A stretch of DNA of 64,000 bases from an uncultured Rhizobiaceae bacterium (GCA_951813045.1 CATOTF010000002.1:620001-684000); one strand, 5' to 3'. Numbered from the stretch's first letter, positions 29,003-39,263 are shown. Notes: a model not told the origin generated them from the letters alone. Made by a program: numbers and translations.

Positions 29003-29527
29003 ATGGCCACCGATTCAAATGCAGCAAGTGCTGCTGAGAAAGTGTTTCCACCTTTTGATCCGTCCACCATACCTTCACAGGTTTTGTGGTTGGCCATTAC
29101 CTTTGGCGTATTGTATTTTCTGATGTCGAAAATCGCTTTGCCGCGAATTTCGTCAATTCTGGAAGTGCGGAGTGATCGTATCGCTCAGGATCTGGATGAG
29201 GCTAATCGGCTGAAGACAGAATCTGATGAAGCGATTGCAGCTTATGAGCAGGAGTTGGCGGATGCCAAATCACGTGCTCATGGTATTGCGCAAGAGGCCC
29301 GCGACGCGGCCAAAGCCGAATTGGATGCCAAACGTGAATCTGTTGAGGCTGATCTCACCAACAAGGTGAGCGAAGCTGAGAAGCGCATTAATGGCATCAA
29401 AACCAAGGCAATGGGCGAAGTTGGCGCTATTGCCGAGGACATGACTGCCGAGCTTGTCACCCTGTTAACGGGCGGTAAAGCAACTAAGGCTGAGATCGCA
29501 TCTGCGGTTAACAGCGCGAAAAACTAG
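29003..29527 (+). CDS. atpG: F0F1 ATP synthase subunit b'
   Basis: A 174-residue peripheral-stalk subunit: a short polar N-terminus, one membrane helix near residues 29-46 ([20 protein letters not shown]), then a long charged alpha-helical coiled coil rich in Glu, Ala and Lys. It is the divergent b' form found beside b in alphaproteobacteria and photosynthetic bacteria. The b gene follows after nine bases. The symbol varies between databases (atpF2 or atpG). Confidence 0.9.
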   Translation: MATDSNAASAAEKVFPPFDPSTIPSQVLWLAITFGVLYFLMSKIALPRISSILEVRSDRIAQDLDEANRLKTESDEAIAAYEQELADAKSRAHGIAQEARDAAKAELDAKRESVEADLTNKVSEAEKRINGIKTKAMGEVGAIAEDMTAELVTLLTGGKATKAEIASAVNSAKN

Positions 29528-29536
29528 GAGCGTTCT

Positions 29537-30022
29537 ATGGAATTAGATGCAACCTTCTGGGCCGCAGTAGCGCTGTTCCTGTTCATTCTTGTCATTATGT
29601 ATTTCAAGGTGCCGGGTTTAATGACAGCTGGCCTTGATAAACGAGCCGACGATATCCGGAATAATCTTGAAGAGGCCCGTCGTTTGCGTGAAGAAGCCCA
29701 GCAACTATTGGCTGAATATCAGCGTAAACGTAAGGAAGCTGAGCAGGAAGCGGAAGGTATTGTTTCCGCTGCCAAACGTGAGGCTGAAGCCTTGGCCAAA
29801 GAAGCGGAACGCAAGACGGAAGACTATGTCACCCGTCGTACTGCTCTTGCTGAACAGAAAATCGCGCAGGCTGAATCACAAGCCCTGGCCGAAGTGAAGG
29901 CATCCGCGATTGACGTTGCAATTGAGGCTGCAGAGGGAATTGTTGGCAAGAAAATGACTGGTGCTGCAAGCGGCGACCTTTTTAAAAAGAGCCTTTCCGA
30001 GCTGAAGTCCCGTATGAATTAA
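29537..30022 (+). CDS. atpF: F0F1 ATP synthase subunit b
   Basis: A 161-residue peripheral-stalk subunit: an N-terminal membrane helix (FWAAVALFLFILVIMYF) followed by a coiled coil (EEARRLREEAQQLLAEYQRK and onward). It pairs with b' to hold the F1 head against rotation. Last gene of this F0 operon; an intrinsic terminator follows 23 bases later. The F1 genes are not in this window, as is usual where F0 and F1 are separate operons. Confidence 0.93.
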   Translation: MELDATFWAAVALFLFILVIMYFKVPGLMTAGLDKRADDIRNNLEEARRLREEAQQLLAEYQRKRKEAEQEAEGIVSAAKREAEALAKEAERKTEDYVTRRTALAEQKIAQAESQALAEVKASAIDVAIEAAEGIVGKKMTGAASGDLFKKSLSELKSRMN

Positions 30023-30045
30023 CGACAGCTCTATAAACAGTTATC

Positions 30046-30078
30046 AAGCCCGGAGCTGTTTCAGTTGCCGGGCTTTTT
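30046..30078 (+). terminator. Intrinsic terminator of the ATP synthase F0 operon
   Basis: AAGCCCGG (30046-30053) pairs with CCGGGCTT (30068-30075), leaving a 14-base loop, and the stem runs into TTTTT. It ends the atpI-to-atpF transcript just before the convergent rnhB stop. The reverse strand has no T-run, so it works in one direction only. Confidence 0.8.
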
Positions 30079-30090
30079 GTTGCATGAATG

Positions 30091-30753
30091 TCAGTCCGCG
30101 GCCTCAAGAGCTTTTGCAACAGGGGCAAAGGACGTGCGGTGAATATCGCTTGCTCCCATTTCCATCAGAGCATCTCGATGCGCCTTTGTTGGATAGCCTT
30201 TATGCTGATGGAGCCCATATTCGGGATACAAGCCCGCCGCTCGGACCATCAGCCGATCGCGTGACACCTTTGCCGTAATTGATGCAGCTGCAATGGACAG
30301 GCAGCGTGCGTCTCCTTTGACCAATACTGTAGCGGGGCAGGGGAGCCCTGGGGGAAGTGCATTACCGTCGATAAGCGCATGTTGAGCGCTGGTCTCAAGG
30401 CCTTGAACGGCAAGCACCATGGCGTAGAGCGATGCGTTGCGGATGTTCATACGATCAATTGTTGATGCGCTCACGTGAGAAATGGAAACAATTGCATGGC
30501 ACAGAACCTCGTCGAATAATGCTTCACGTTTCTTTTCGGACAATTTCTTTGAATCATGCAGACCTGCGGGGATTGCATCTGGGTTGAGAATTACCGCTGC
30601 CGCTGTTACCGGCCCGGCCAAAGGCCCTCTGCCGGCTTCATCGACGCCACAAACTGCGGTTAGGCCGGACTGAAGCAGTCTGTTTTCGAATGAAAAATCA
30701 GGGTTGATATCTTTTGGGAAAAGTTGTGGGGAATCGGCGTCTTTAACTTTCAT
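30091..30753 (-). CDS. rnhB: Ribonuclease HII
   Basis: A protein of 220 residues from the chosen ATG that cleaves the RNA strand of RNA-DNA hybrids and removes misincorporated ribonucleotides. The catalytic Asp-Glu pair is in VCGVDEAGRGPLAGPV; other landmarks are DSKKLSEKKRE, ALIDGNALP and a C-terminal HKGYPTKAHRDAL. The frame is open to 30840, but the added 29 residues look unlike the family, and the shorter form has the normal length of about 220. The ribosome-binding site is weak for both. Convergent with the ATP synthase operon. Confidence 0.92.
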   Translation of the reverse strand: MKVKDADSPQLFPKDINPDFSFENRLLQSGLTAVCGVDEAGRGPLAGPVTAAAVILNPDAIPAGLHDSKKLSEKKREALFDEVLCHAIVSISHVSASTIDRMNIRNASLYAMVLAVQGLETSAQHALIDGNALPPGLPCPATVLVKGDARCLSIAAASITAKVSRDRLMVRAAGLYPEYGLHQHKGYPTKAHRDALMEMGASDIHRTSFAPVAKALEAAD

Positions 30754-30900
30754 TGGACTTGGATGCCCATCAAAAGCGTCAACGTCAATTCCCCACAAAG
30801 GAACCCGTGTGCAACGAGGCAAAGTACACACAGGCATCACGTAAAACCGGTTCAGGGGGGAGAAGGCGGCTTCAACGCAAATTCAAAATCAATTACCCAG

Positions 30901-32070
30901 TCAAAAAAGCGATAATTGGGTTCCGGCCAGAATAGGTGGTGTAAACAGGTCATTACGCAGGCTCATACGCATTGATTTCAGCCCGATTTTACGGCTTGCG
31001 ATCTCGAACCGTCGCCCCAACTGCCAGGCATAGGGCCCAACGCCGCGCATCCGCGTTCCAAATTCCGCATTATAGTCTTTACCACCGCGCATCGAGCGCA
31101 TGAGCGATAGAACATGGGTGTAGCGGTCGGGGTAATGGCGCAGCAGCCATTCCTTAAACAGCCCACTCACCTCATGGGGCAACCGCATGAGAATATAGCT
31201 CGCGTCCTGCGCCCCATTGGCGTGAGCTGCATCCAGAATGCGTTCCAATTCGTGATCCGTCAGCGCCGGGACGATGGGCGCAACCATGACGGACGTTGGA
31301 ATTCCAGCTTCTGATAGTTGGCGAATCGTGTCCAGCCGCAGGGAAGGGGTTGCAGCGCGGGGCTCCATCGCCCGCGACAGGCGACGGTCAAGGGATGTAA
31401 CCGATACGGCAACACGGGCCAGACCTTTAGCGGCCATGCGCGATAGAATATCTATATCGCGGGTAACAAGCGCGGACTTTGTGACGATCCCAACGGGATG
31501 GTTGGTCTCTTCCAGAACTTCGAGAACTTCCCGCGTGACGCGCCAGTGTTTTTCGATAGGTTGGTAAGGGTCCGTATTGGTACCCATCGCCATGGATTTC
31601 ACCTCATAGGCGGGTGATGCCAGCTCTTTGCGTAACAGCTTCGCAGCATTGGGTTTGGCAAAGAGCTTGGATTCAAAATCAACACCGGCGGAAAGCCCCA
31701 TATAGGAGTGGGTGGGTCGGGCAAAACAATAGACACAGCCGTGCTCGCACCCGCGGTAGGGATTGATCGACCGGTCAAAGGGCAGGTCAGGCGAATCATT
31801 GCGGGTAATAATCGTGCGCGGGTTTTCAGCAGTTACTTCTGTCTTGAACGGTGGCAACTCGTCCAGCGTTTGCCAGCCGTCATCAAACATATGGCGGCTG
31901 TTTGTTTCAAACCGGCCAGAAGGATTAAGCCCCGCCGCCCTGCCGCGAATACGGGCAGTACCGAGGCGAGACTGGGAGCGGTCCAGAATATTATTAGCAT
32001 CCGCCGCACTGCCGCCGGGCCGGAACGCATAGCGGTCAGCAACCTGAACATTCTCAAGATTAACACTCAT
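30901..32070 (-). CDS. PA0069-family radical SAM protein
   Basis: A 389-residue radical SAM enzyme. The [4Fe-4S] cluster motif CxxxCxxC is seen in YRGCEHGCVYCFARPTHSYM, near residue 75. The length and the ATESIIT-like N-terminal pattern (ITRNDSPDLPFDRSINPYRG) match the PA0069/SplB-related group of unknown function. I start at MSVNLENVQVADRYAF, with GGAG nine bases upstream; the frame is open 44 codons further, but that part is low in similarity to the family. No neighbouring gene hints at its substrate. Confidence 0.88.
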   Translation of the reverse strand: MSVNLENVQVADRYAFRPGGSAADANNILDRSQSRLGTARIRGRAAGLNPSGRFETNSRHMFDDGWQTLDELPPFKTEVTAENPRTIITRNDSPDLPFDRSINPYRGCEHGCVYCFARPTHSYMGLSAGVDFESKLFAKPNAAKLLRKELASPAYEVKSMAMGTNTDPYQPIEKHWRVTREVLEVLEETNHPVGIVTKSALVTRDIDILSRMAAKGLARVAVSVTSLDRRLSRAMEPRAATPSLRLDTIRQLSEAGIPTSVMVAPIVPALTDHELERILDAAHANGAQDASYILMRLPHEVSGLFKEWLLRHYPDRYTHVLSLMRSMRGGKDYNAEFGTRMRGVGPYAWQLGRRFEIASRKIGLKSMRMSLRNDLFTPPILAGTQLSLF

Positions 32071-32376
32071 CACACCGCTCCAATTTGAGTTCTTGAATAT
32101 ATTCCTATTTGAAATTTGAGAACATAGCAAGAACAAAAAAGTGTGATGGTGATTTGAATTGGAAGTGAACCGGGGATAGCCGCTTATGAAAATGTAAATC
32201 ACACCATCAATATAACCCTTGCTACAGGTGCACCCTGATCCGAAGTTATAGCAGCTACTTATGGTTTCGAGCCCACAACGTTCAATGCAGCGCGTCGCTC
32301 AAAAGGTTGCTCTGCGCAAATGAGACGCTGTGACACAACAGCATGCCCGCACCTCCAACCTCCACAATCATCTGTG

Positions 32377-33877
32377 CTACTGACTATTTTTAGCCACTGC
32401 AGTTAGCATTTTATTTGGATGCAGGTTTTGATAGGGCATCTTCTCAAGCTCACAGATAAATGCGCCGGGCGATGAGACAGATCTCACCTCACTGGCGATT
32501 TCATCATATGCAGCACGATAATGCACCGTGCTCTTGACACAGATGGTTTTGTATTCGGCAGGGTTTAGTCCGAAATGGGTAAAATGAGCCAGATCGAGAC
32601 ACTGATTTCTGATGCTTGTGACGACGACATCGATCTGCGCATCAACGCCGATGAGCCTTAATGCAGCACTTTTTCCAAGCGTCGCAACACCGCCGCCATA
32701 CATTTCTCCAGAATAACGGCAAGTTCCATCGCTCAGGGAAAGAACTTCGAACAGGCATTCCAACGGGACCTGCCCTGGCAGGCCTGATTTCCCCCCCCAG
32801 ATCTGCATGAAACCGCGCGGATTTTCCGGCGACATGTGATTTTGCTGCCAGTTCAGGATCGTGAAACAGCCCGCTTAAGACGCTCTTGCTTTTGCCGATC
32901 ATCAAAGCCCTCAACAAGCCGGTGGTGCCCGAGGTGCCTCCCGCTCCGGGATTGTCCTGAACGTCCGCCAGAATGAGCGGTTTATCTCTGCGCTGATGCG
33001 ATATCCAGACCGCCTCGTCCAACGAAAGCAACGAGCGATCCACGCGCGGTTCCAAGGCCAGAAATCGCGAAAGGATTTCTTCTGTTGCGGCCTCAGCCTG
33101 GCCAGCAGTTTCAGCATAGGCAACACAGGACGGACCGGTATCGGGGAAATCTGCAGCCGTAAATCCAAGGGCAATATCTGCATTAATCCCGCGCTGCCTT
33201 AGGTCCGGCAGGCTGTCATAAAGCGTGCTGAAAGGTGGTGCGCCGGTATATTGTGCGTGCAAAGGGATCAAATAGGGCACGGGGCGAAATGCCTTATGTA
33301 GGACCTCGCCGCGCAAAAGACGCGCAAGCATAGGCTGGCACCGCGCACCGGTTTGGGCCATGTCGAGATGCGGATAGGTGCGGAAAATTGCCAGATAGTC
33401 GGCATGTCCGCACATATCTGCGGAAATATTGGCATGCAGGTCGAGGCTGGCCACGAGCGGGATGTTTTCCCCAATCTGCGCGCGCACCCGGCGCAGAAGC
33501 TCTCCTTCGCCGTCCGCGAAACCTTCTGTGACCATAGCGCCGTGCAAATCAAGATACACGCCGTCCAGAGGGCCAGCTTCGCGTAACCCTTCCAAAATCA
33601 TGCCTGTAATTGTCTCGAACGCTGTATCGGTAACCTGAGCCGACGGTTCCGCTGCGCACCACAGGATGGGGATGATCTCATACCCGGCAACTTTCGCAGC
33701 GTCAGCAAATCCGGCAATGGGCAAATTCATGCCCAGCGTCTGAGAAATGACCTGCTGCCCATGCAGCATAGCGGGCCAGGAATCCGACATTTCAAACTCA
33801 GCCAACCCTGCTTTTGTGAGGCTATAGCAATTGGTTTCATGCTGGAAACCGGCAATTGCGATTCTCGGTTTTCTCAT
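32377..33877 (-). pseudogene. M81-family metallopeptidase (MlrC-like), frameshifted in a G8 tract
   Basis: The upstream part encodes an MlrC-type zinc metallopeptidase: KPRIAIAGFQHETNCYS at the N-terminus and YLDLHGAMVTEGFADGEGE near residue 105, with SLDLHANISADM near 150. After FHADLGG the frame is lost; the rest (KSGLPGQVPLE, GGVATLGKSAALRLIG, VKSTVHYRAAYDEIA) lies in another frame. Removing one G from the run of eight (32791-32798) restores LGGKSGLPG and a ~500-residue gene. The cause may be mutation, phase variation or a sequencing error. It starts eight bases after the amidohydrolase stop and is the last gene of the ABC operon. Confidence 0.85.
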
Positions 33878-33884
33878 ATCTGAC

Positions 33885-35522
33885 CTACACGTCGGTTCTG
33901 GCGGCGTGCTGGAACACGACCTTTCCACGACGGATCGTCTTCACAACCGTCGTCTCAGGCAAGCGGGTAGGGACTTCGAGTGGATCGCGGGACAAGATAA
34001 CCAAATCGGCCAGTTTACCGGCCTCAATCGAGCCGCGTTTATCCTCTTGAAAAACTTGCCAAGCGGCATCAATGGTTTGAGCACGCAAGGCTGAGAGAAC
34101 GGATATCTTTTGGTCCGCGTCCAACAAGGCACCTGTTGCTGTTAGTCTGTTTACCGCGCAATGGGCTAAATGGATAGGCCGTGTTGGCGTGACAGAAGCG
34201 TCATTGTGAAGGGTAAATCGTACTCCATATCGTTGGGCTGATCCTGCGGCCGAAATACGCGCAGCGCGGTCGGGACCAAGAAATGTATCCCGGTGACGAT
34301 CACCCCAATAATAGATATGGGCAGAGAAAAAGCTGACGGTCACGCCCAGCCGCGCTATGCGTTCGAATTGATCATCATGCAGCAGTTGGCCGTGGATGAT
34401 CGTGTGGCGGTGATCCTCGCGCGGATTGATCGTTTGGGCCGCTTCCACAGCATCAAGGAATAAATCGGCACCTGCATCGCCATTGCAGTGGCAATGGATC
34501 TGAAAGCCCATGTCGTGTAGCACTTGCACTTGGGCGGTCAATTCGGCCGCGGATGTATAGGGTTGCCCGCGCGGCGCATTCGGAACGCTTGGGCAGTGAT
34601 AATCGGTGCGCAGATAGGCGGTTTGCAACTGAAAGGCCCCATCTGCGAACAGTTTGCGCGGCCCCAGTGTGAAATGTGGATTGGCAAAACCGTCCATGGC
34701 GTCGGAGCCTTGGCTGAGGGACGGTTCAAGCTCGGCAATCGGCAGGATCATCAGGTCAAAACCGGGGTCTTGATCCGCAGGCAAGCTGGAAAATCGCGCC
34801 AGCAAATCCGCATTGGCCCATGCATTTTGACCATAGGTCACGCCGAAAGACAGGTATTCGTCCCGTGCGGTGGCGAATCCTTGCCAGAATTGTATCTCGT
34901 CAATCAGGAACGTCGTGTCCCCCAAAGGCCCCATGGCCGAAAGACCTTCGATCAGACCGGTAAGCGTGCCTGTTGCCGGATCGCGACCAAATCGGCCGCC
35001 AACCGGATCGGGCGTCGCCTCAGTAATCCCTTGTTTAGCAAGTGCGTTTGAATTTGCCACGCCGTTATGCCCTGAGGCATGAATGACCCAGATGGGGTGG
35101 TCACGCGACACGCTATCCAGTTCGGCACGCGTGGGCATACGACTTTCGGCAACCGCAGTATTGTCAAAGCAAACACCCATGATCCATTCGCCACTTGGGG
35201 TGGTCTTGGCCCTGTCGCGTAGCCGCAAAAGCGCGGTATCCATATCTTTGCAGGTTCCAAGGGGTGGCGCGGATAGGTTGACGCGGAACAGTTTTATAAA
35301 CCCTGAATCTGGAAAATGTCCGTGGGGATCAATGAAGGCGGGTATCATCGTTTGACCCTGTAAATCTTCCAAGACGGTGTCCGCGGGCATCTGCGTACGC
35401 ATGTCTGATTCTGAACCGACGGCAGTGATGGTTTCGCCCTCGGTCAGCACCGCTTCGGGCATGCTGTCTTGCGCATCCATGCTCAGGATTGAGCTGTTGA
35501 AATACAAAGCTGACGTTGTCAT
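33885..35522 (-). CDS. Amidohydrolase of the YtcJ-like group
   Basis: A 545-residue metal-dependent amidohydrolase. The first metal-binding segment is MIPAFIDPHGHFPD near residue 62; another is QIHCHCNGDAGADLFLDAVE near residue 320; and the C-terminal closing strand is GSIEAGKLADLVILSRDP. The YtcJ-like group acts on cyclic or N-substituted amides with two-metal chemistry. It sits between the ABC-transporter ATPase genes and the M81 peptidase gene, all on one strand with gaps of about ten bases, so it probably acts on imported compounds. Substrate unknown. Confidence 0.85.
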   Translation of the reverse strand: MTTSALYFNSSILSMDAQDSMPEAVLTEGETITAVGSESDMRTQMPADTVLEDLQGQTMIPAFIDPHGHFPDSGFIKLFRVNLSAPPLGTCKDMDTALLRLRDRAKTTPSGEWIMGVCFDNTAVAESRMPTRAELDSVSRDHPIWVIHASGHNGVANSNALAKQGITEATPDPVGGRFGRDPATGTLTGLIEGLSAMGPLGDTTFLIDEIQFWQGFATARDEYLSFGVTYGQNAWANADLLARFSSLPADQDPGFDLMILPIAELEPSLSQGSDAMDGFANPHFTLGPRKLFADGAFQLQTAYLRTDYHCPSVPNAPRGQPYTSAAELTAQVQVLHDMGFQIHCHCNGDAGADLFLDAVEAAQTINPREDHRHTIIHGQLLHDDQFERIARLGVTVSFFSAHIYYWGDRHRDTFLGPDRAARISAAGSAQRYGVRFTLHNDASVTPTRPIHLAHCAVNRLTATGALLDADQKISVLSALRAQTIDAAWQVFQEDKRGSIEAGKLADLVILSRDPLEVPTRLPETTVVKTIRRGKVVFQHAARTDV

Positions 35523-35532
35523 TTTGGCAGAA

Positions 35533-36462
35533 TCATAGGTGCAAAGGTGTCAGGCACCGGACCGCGTGACCGTCAGTTACCTCAAGACTAGGCACTTGAG
35601 TACAGATGTCGCTGGCTACCGGACAACGGTCGCGGAATTCACAGCCCGATGGGCGTTTGATCAGGCTGGGCGGTTCGCCTTTCAAAGCGATACGTTCAAG
35701 CCGTGCATCCGGGTCAGGTTCAGGGTTCGCGCTAAGCAGGCAGTTGGTATAGGGATGGCGCGGGGCTTCAAAAATCGCCTCGGTCGTGCCTTCTTCGACT
35801 AAACGGCCCAGGTACAAAATACCCATGCGGTCCGAGACATGGCGCACGACATTCAAATTGTGCGTAATGATCACCATCGACAGGCCAAGCCGTTCGCGTA
35901 GATCATTCAACAGGTTTAGCAATTCGCCCTGCACCGAGACATCCGGACCCGCCGTGGGTTCATCGGCCAGGATCAATTTCGGTTCAAGCGCAAGGGCCCG
36001 TGCAACGCCAACACGCCGTGCTTGTCCACCCGATAGTTGGTAGGGATAGCGGTTGGCAAAATGCGATGGCAGGTTGACCAGTTCCAACAGGCGTTTGGCT
36101 TCGGCATCCAGATCGCGGTCTTTCATGCCCTGGATTTTATACGGCTCGGTGATCAGGTTACGGATTGTCAGACGGGGCGAAAGCGACCCTGTCGGGTCTT
36201 GAAACATCATTGCGATATCTTTGCGTAGGGGGCGCAGGTTCTTTTCGCTCATCCCGCGAATTTCCTGACCATCAAACTTCACTGATCCGGCCTGGGCGGG
36301 GGCCAATCCGGCAATGGCGCGGATCACGGTGGTTTTGCCAGAGCCGCTTTCGCCGACCATCGCATAGGTTTCACCCTGCTCAACGCTAAAGCTAACACCG
36401 GCCAGCACGTTCACATGGCCATAGCTGGTTTCCAGGTCTTTGACTTCCAGGATCGGGCTCAT
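35533..36462 (-). CDS. Peptide-type ABC transporter ATP-binding protein (OppF/DppF-like)
   Basis: A 309-residue ATPase: Walker A GESGSGKTT near residue 39, signature YQLSGGQARRVGVARAL near residue 142, Walker B LILADEPTAG, and the C-terminal oligopeptide-transporter Cys patch CEFRDRCPVASDIC near residue 280. One departure from family is TAGPDVSVQ where TSALDVSVQ is usual. Start at MSPILEVKDLE overlaps the preceding ATPase gene by four bases (ATGA). It powers uptake together with the paired ATPase and two permeases of this operon. Confidence 0.9.
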   Translation of the reverse strand: MSPILEVKDLETSYGHVNVLAGVSFSVEQGETYAMVGESGSGKTTVIRAIAGLAPAQAGSVKFDGQEIRGMSEKNLRPLRKDIAMMFQDPTGSLSPRLTIRNLITEPYKIQGMKDRDLDAEAKRLLELVNLPSHFANRYPYQLSGGQARRVGVARALALEPKLILADEPTAGPDVSVQGELLNLLNDLRERLGLSMVIITHNLNVVRHVSDRMGILYLGRLVEEGTTEAIFEAPRHPYTNCLLSANPEPDPDARLERIALKGEPPSLIKRPSGCEFRDRCPVASDICTQVPSLEVTDGHAVRCLTPLHL

Positions 36463-37436
36463 GCTGGCTCCTCCGCATGGTTCAACCAACAGGCTGCGTT
36501 TTGGCCGTCACTCAGCCGGGTCAGCGGCGGCACTTCGGCGCAGCGTTCAAATGCCTGATCGCAACGGTCGCGGAAAATGCAGCCCGTGGGCAGGTTTGCA
36601 AGATCCGGTACCTCACCCGGGATGGTGGGCAAGACGCGGGCGCGTTCCTTGATATGGCCGGGGTCGCATTCAATCAGACGGCGGGTGTAAGGGTGTTTGG
36701 GATGGTGAAAAATCTCACGCACCGTGCCGCTTTCGACGACGGCCCCCGCATACATCACCACCACCCGGTCACAGAGTTCCGCGATGACCCCAAGGTGGTG
36801 CGAGATGAACAGGATCGCGCAGCCGAAATCCCGCTGCAGGTCTTTCAACCGCTCGATGATCTGCACCTCAAGCGTGGCGTCAAGCGCGGTTGTCGGTTCA
36901 TCGGCAATCAACAGATCTGGCTCAGACATCAGCGCCATGGCAATCGCGATCCGTTGGCGCATGCCACCGGAAAACTCATGGGGGAATTGGCTTAGCCGCG
37001 CCTCCGGGTCCGGGATGCCGACCGCGCCCAACATCTTGGCGGCTGTTGCCCGTTTCTCGGCCTTGTTGGCTTTTGACCGGTGCTGGATGTCCACCATCTG
37101 CTGCCCGATTGAGATCACCGGATTATGGGTCTGCATCGGGTCCTGGAAGACGATCGAAATGTCATCCCCGCGAAGGTCACGGATTTTGCGTTCCGAAGCC
37201 GTCAGCAGGTCTTCACCCTTGAACCGCACTTCGCCACTGCGAAACCGCGTGTTGGGCGCAATCAGGCGTAATATGGCTGAAATCAACGTGGATTTTCCAC
37301 AGCCACTTTCCCCGACAATGCCCACGATCTCGCTCTTGTTGACATCAAAGGTGATGTTACGCAACGCCTTGAGGTCCCCGCGAGCGGTCTCATAATCGAC
37401 GCTGAGGTCATCAATTTCCAGCAGTTTTTCGGTCAT
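36459..37436 (-). CDS. Peptide-type ABC transporter ATP-binding protein (OppD/DppD-like)
   Basis: A 325-residue ATPase: Walker A GESGCGKSTL near residue 38, signature EFSGGMRQRIAIAMAL near residue 152, Walker B LLIADEPTTALDATLEVQ, and the C-terminal Cys patch CIFRDRCDQAFERC near residue 292. The ATG giving MTEKLLEIDDLS overlaps the dppC-like stop by four bases. The frame is open 52 codons further upstream inside the permease gene, which I treat as fortuitous. It pairs with the OppF-like ATPase encoded next. Confidence 0.9.
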   Translation of the reverse strand: MTEKLLEIDDLSVDYETARGDLKALRNITFDVNKSEIVGIVGESGCGKSTLISAILRLIAPNTRFRSGEVRFKGEDLLTASERKIRDLRGDDISIVFQDPMQTHNPVISIGQQMVDIQHRSKANKAEKRATAAKMLGAVGIPDPEARLSQFPHEFSGGMRQRIAIAMALMSEPDLLIADEPTTALDATLEVQIIERLKDLQRDFGCAILFISHHLGVIAELCDRVVVMYAGAVVESGTVREIFHHPKHPYTRRLIECDPGHIKERARVLPTIPGEVPDLANLPTGCIFRDRCDQAFERCAEVPPLTRLSDGQNAACWLNHAEEPA

Positions 37437-38311
37437 CGGTTTTTCCTCAGTTTCGGGTCGACAACGTCGCGCAGGCTTTCGCCCAGAAATGTAAATCCAA
37501 GGGTGGCGATTACGATGGGCAAGCCGCCACCTACAACCAACCACGGGGTTTGGCGGATCAATGCATAGCCATCCTTGAGCAGTGCTCCCCAACTGGGTGT
37601 CGGGGGTTTTACCCCCAAGCCTAAAAAGCTCAGCCCTGCCTCAAGTGCGATCACTGTCGGGATGTCCATTGCCACCAAAACGGCCAATACACCAATAATA
37701 TTGGGTAGCATGTGTACACTTAAAATGCGTACGATACTGGCCCCCATAGCGCGTTCAGCCAAAATAAATTCGCTGTTGCGCAGGGTTAGAGTCTGTGTAC
37801 GTGCCACCCGCCCATAGGTTGGGATTGACGTCGCCATGACAACAAAAACAACTGTCTGCAGACTGGGACCAACCAGGGCAACAACCGCAAGCGCAAACAT
37901 CACCGTGGGGAATGAGCGGATCGTGTCAAACAGTAACATCAGGAAATTATCAAGCCATTTAGGCCCGTAACCCGCGATCATACCCAGCGTGAGACCAATC
38001 GCCATAGCACCAAAAATCGCTGGAAGAGCTACTTTAAGCGCGACTTGCCCGCCCATGATTACCCGCGAAAACGTATCACGGCCCAGTTGGTCGGTGCCCA
38101 GTAAATGCGCCGTAGGCGGCCCCTGCATTCGGTCGGGGATGTTCATTGCGATCGGGTCATAGGGCACGATCCACGCGGCGAAAACCGCCGAAAACACGAT
38201 TACACCCACGATGATCAGCCCGATCAACCCCAAAGGGTCGCGCGCGACACCAGCGATGATAATCGCCAGTTCCGATTTGGATTTGGCAGGATTTACAATT
38301 GCATCTGTCAT
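37433..38311 (-). CDS. Peptide-type ABC transporter permease (DppC-like)
   Basis: A 292-residue membrane protein with about six helices. The family N-terminal region ends YDPIAMNIPDRMQGPPTAHL followed by GTDQLGRDTFSRVIMGGQVAL, and the EAA loop is visible as GLSFLGLGVKPPTPSWGALL near residue 230. AGGG lies about ten bases before the ATG. It forms the transmembrane pathway with the DppB-like permease encoded just upstream (13 bases). Confidence 0.9.
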   Translation of the reverse strand: MTDAIVNPAKSKSELAIIIAGVARDPLGLIGLIIVGVIVFSAVFAAWIVPYDPIAMNIPDRMQGPPTAHLLGTDQLGRDTFSRVIMGGQVALKVALPAIFGAMAIGLTLGMIAGYGPKWLDNFLMLLFDTIRSFPTVMFALAVVALVGPSLQTVVFVVMATSIPTYGRVARTQTLTLRNSEFILAERAMGASIVRILSVHMLPNIIGVLAVLVAMDIPTVIALEAGLSFLGLGVKPPTPSWGALLKDGYALIRQTPWLVVGGGLPIVIATLGFTFLGESLRDVVDPKLRKNR

Positions 38312-38324
38312 GATCTGTATCCCT

Positions 38325-39263
38325 TTAGGCATTCGTCCGCGCGCGCGGATCAAGAAGGGCATTGATCAGATCGGCCAATGCGGTTGAGATGACGAACAGC
38401 CCCGTAGACACAAGAACCGCACCCATTACGATAGGGTAATTGCGAGTGGTGATGCTATCGATGACCAGTTTGCCCAAACCGGGCCGGGCAAATACGATTT
38501 CAGTAAAGACAGCGGAACTGAGTAGAAAGCCCATGCCAACGCCGATCACCGTGACAACGGGCAGGATAGCGATGCGCAAAGCATAAATACCGATAATCCG
38601 CCGCTCACTTAGGCCAAAGGCGCGGGCCGTGCGAATGTGGCTTTCGCCCATGACCTCAAGCATCGAGGCGCGCACCAAACGGGCAATATAACCAACCCAA
38701 CTAAGCCCGATGGCGAGCGACGGTAACACCAGATGCCACGCGGTATCCCAAAACCCTTCGCCAACGCCAATGGCCGGGAACCATTGCAATTGCACCGCAA
38801 AGATGAGCAGCGACAGTAGCGCCACGACGAACGCCGGGGCGGCAATGAAGCTGACTGAAACTGTCGCCGCTACGCGGTCGATCCATGTGTTGGGGTGGGC
38901 TGCCGCAAAACATCCCAATGCTATACCCAGGATTGCGGACCATGTGATGGCCGAAAAAATCAATTTTAGCGTGTGCGGCAGCTGTTCGAAAACGATGGTG
39001 GTGACTTCGCGTCCCGAAAACACGTCAACGCCCAGATCACCGCGCAACAAGCCGCCGAAATACAGCAACAATTGTTTGGGGATGGATTGGTCCAACGCCA
39101 TTTCTGCTATCAATCGCGCCTTGAGTTCAGGCGTGGCACGTGGCCCCAGCATGATCGAGACCGGATCACCGGGTACTGCGCGGATCATCAAGAACATGAT
39201 CGTAACAGCCACCACAAGGATGAGCGCCGCAAGGGCAAATCGTTTGAGTGTAAATTGCAACAT
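38325..39263 (-). CDS. Peptide-type ABC transporter permease (DppB-like)
   Basis: A 312-residue membrane protein beginning MLQFTLKRFALAALILVVAV, with the family signature DQSIPKQLLLYFGGLLRGDLG near residue 55 and a C-terminal EAA loop FTEIVFARPGLGKLVIDSI. About six transmembrane helices are predicted by eye. It lies 18 bases after the substrate-binding-protein gene and 13 before the second permease gene. Confidence 0.9.
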   Translation of the reverse strand: MLQFTLKRFALAALILVVAVTIMFLMIRAVPGDPVSIMLGPRATPELKARLIAEMALDQSIPKQLLLYFGGLLRGDLGVDVFSGREVTTIVFEQLPHTLKLIFSAITWSAILGIALGCFAAAHPNTWIDRVAATVSVSFIAAPAFVVALLSLLIFAVQLQWFPAIGVGEGFWDTAWHLVLPSLAIGLSWVGYIARLVRASMLEVMGESHIRTARAFGLSERRIIGIYALRIAILPVVTVIGVGMGFLLSSAVFTEIVFARPGLGKLVIDSITTRNYPIVMGAVLVSTGLFVISTALADLINALLDPRARTNA

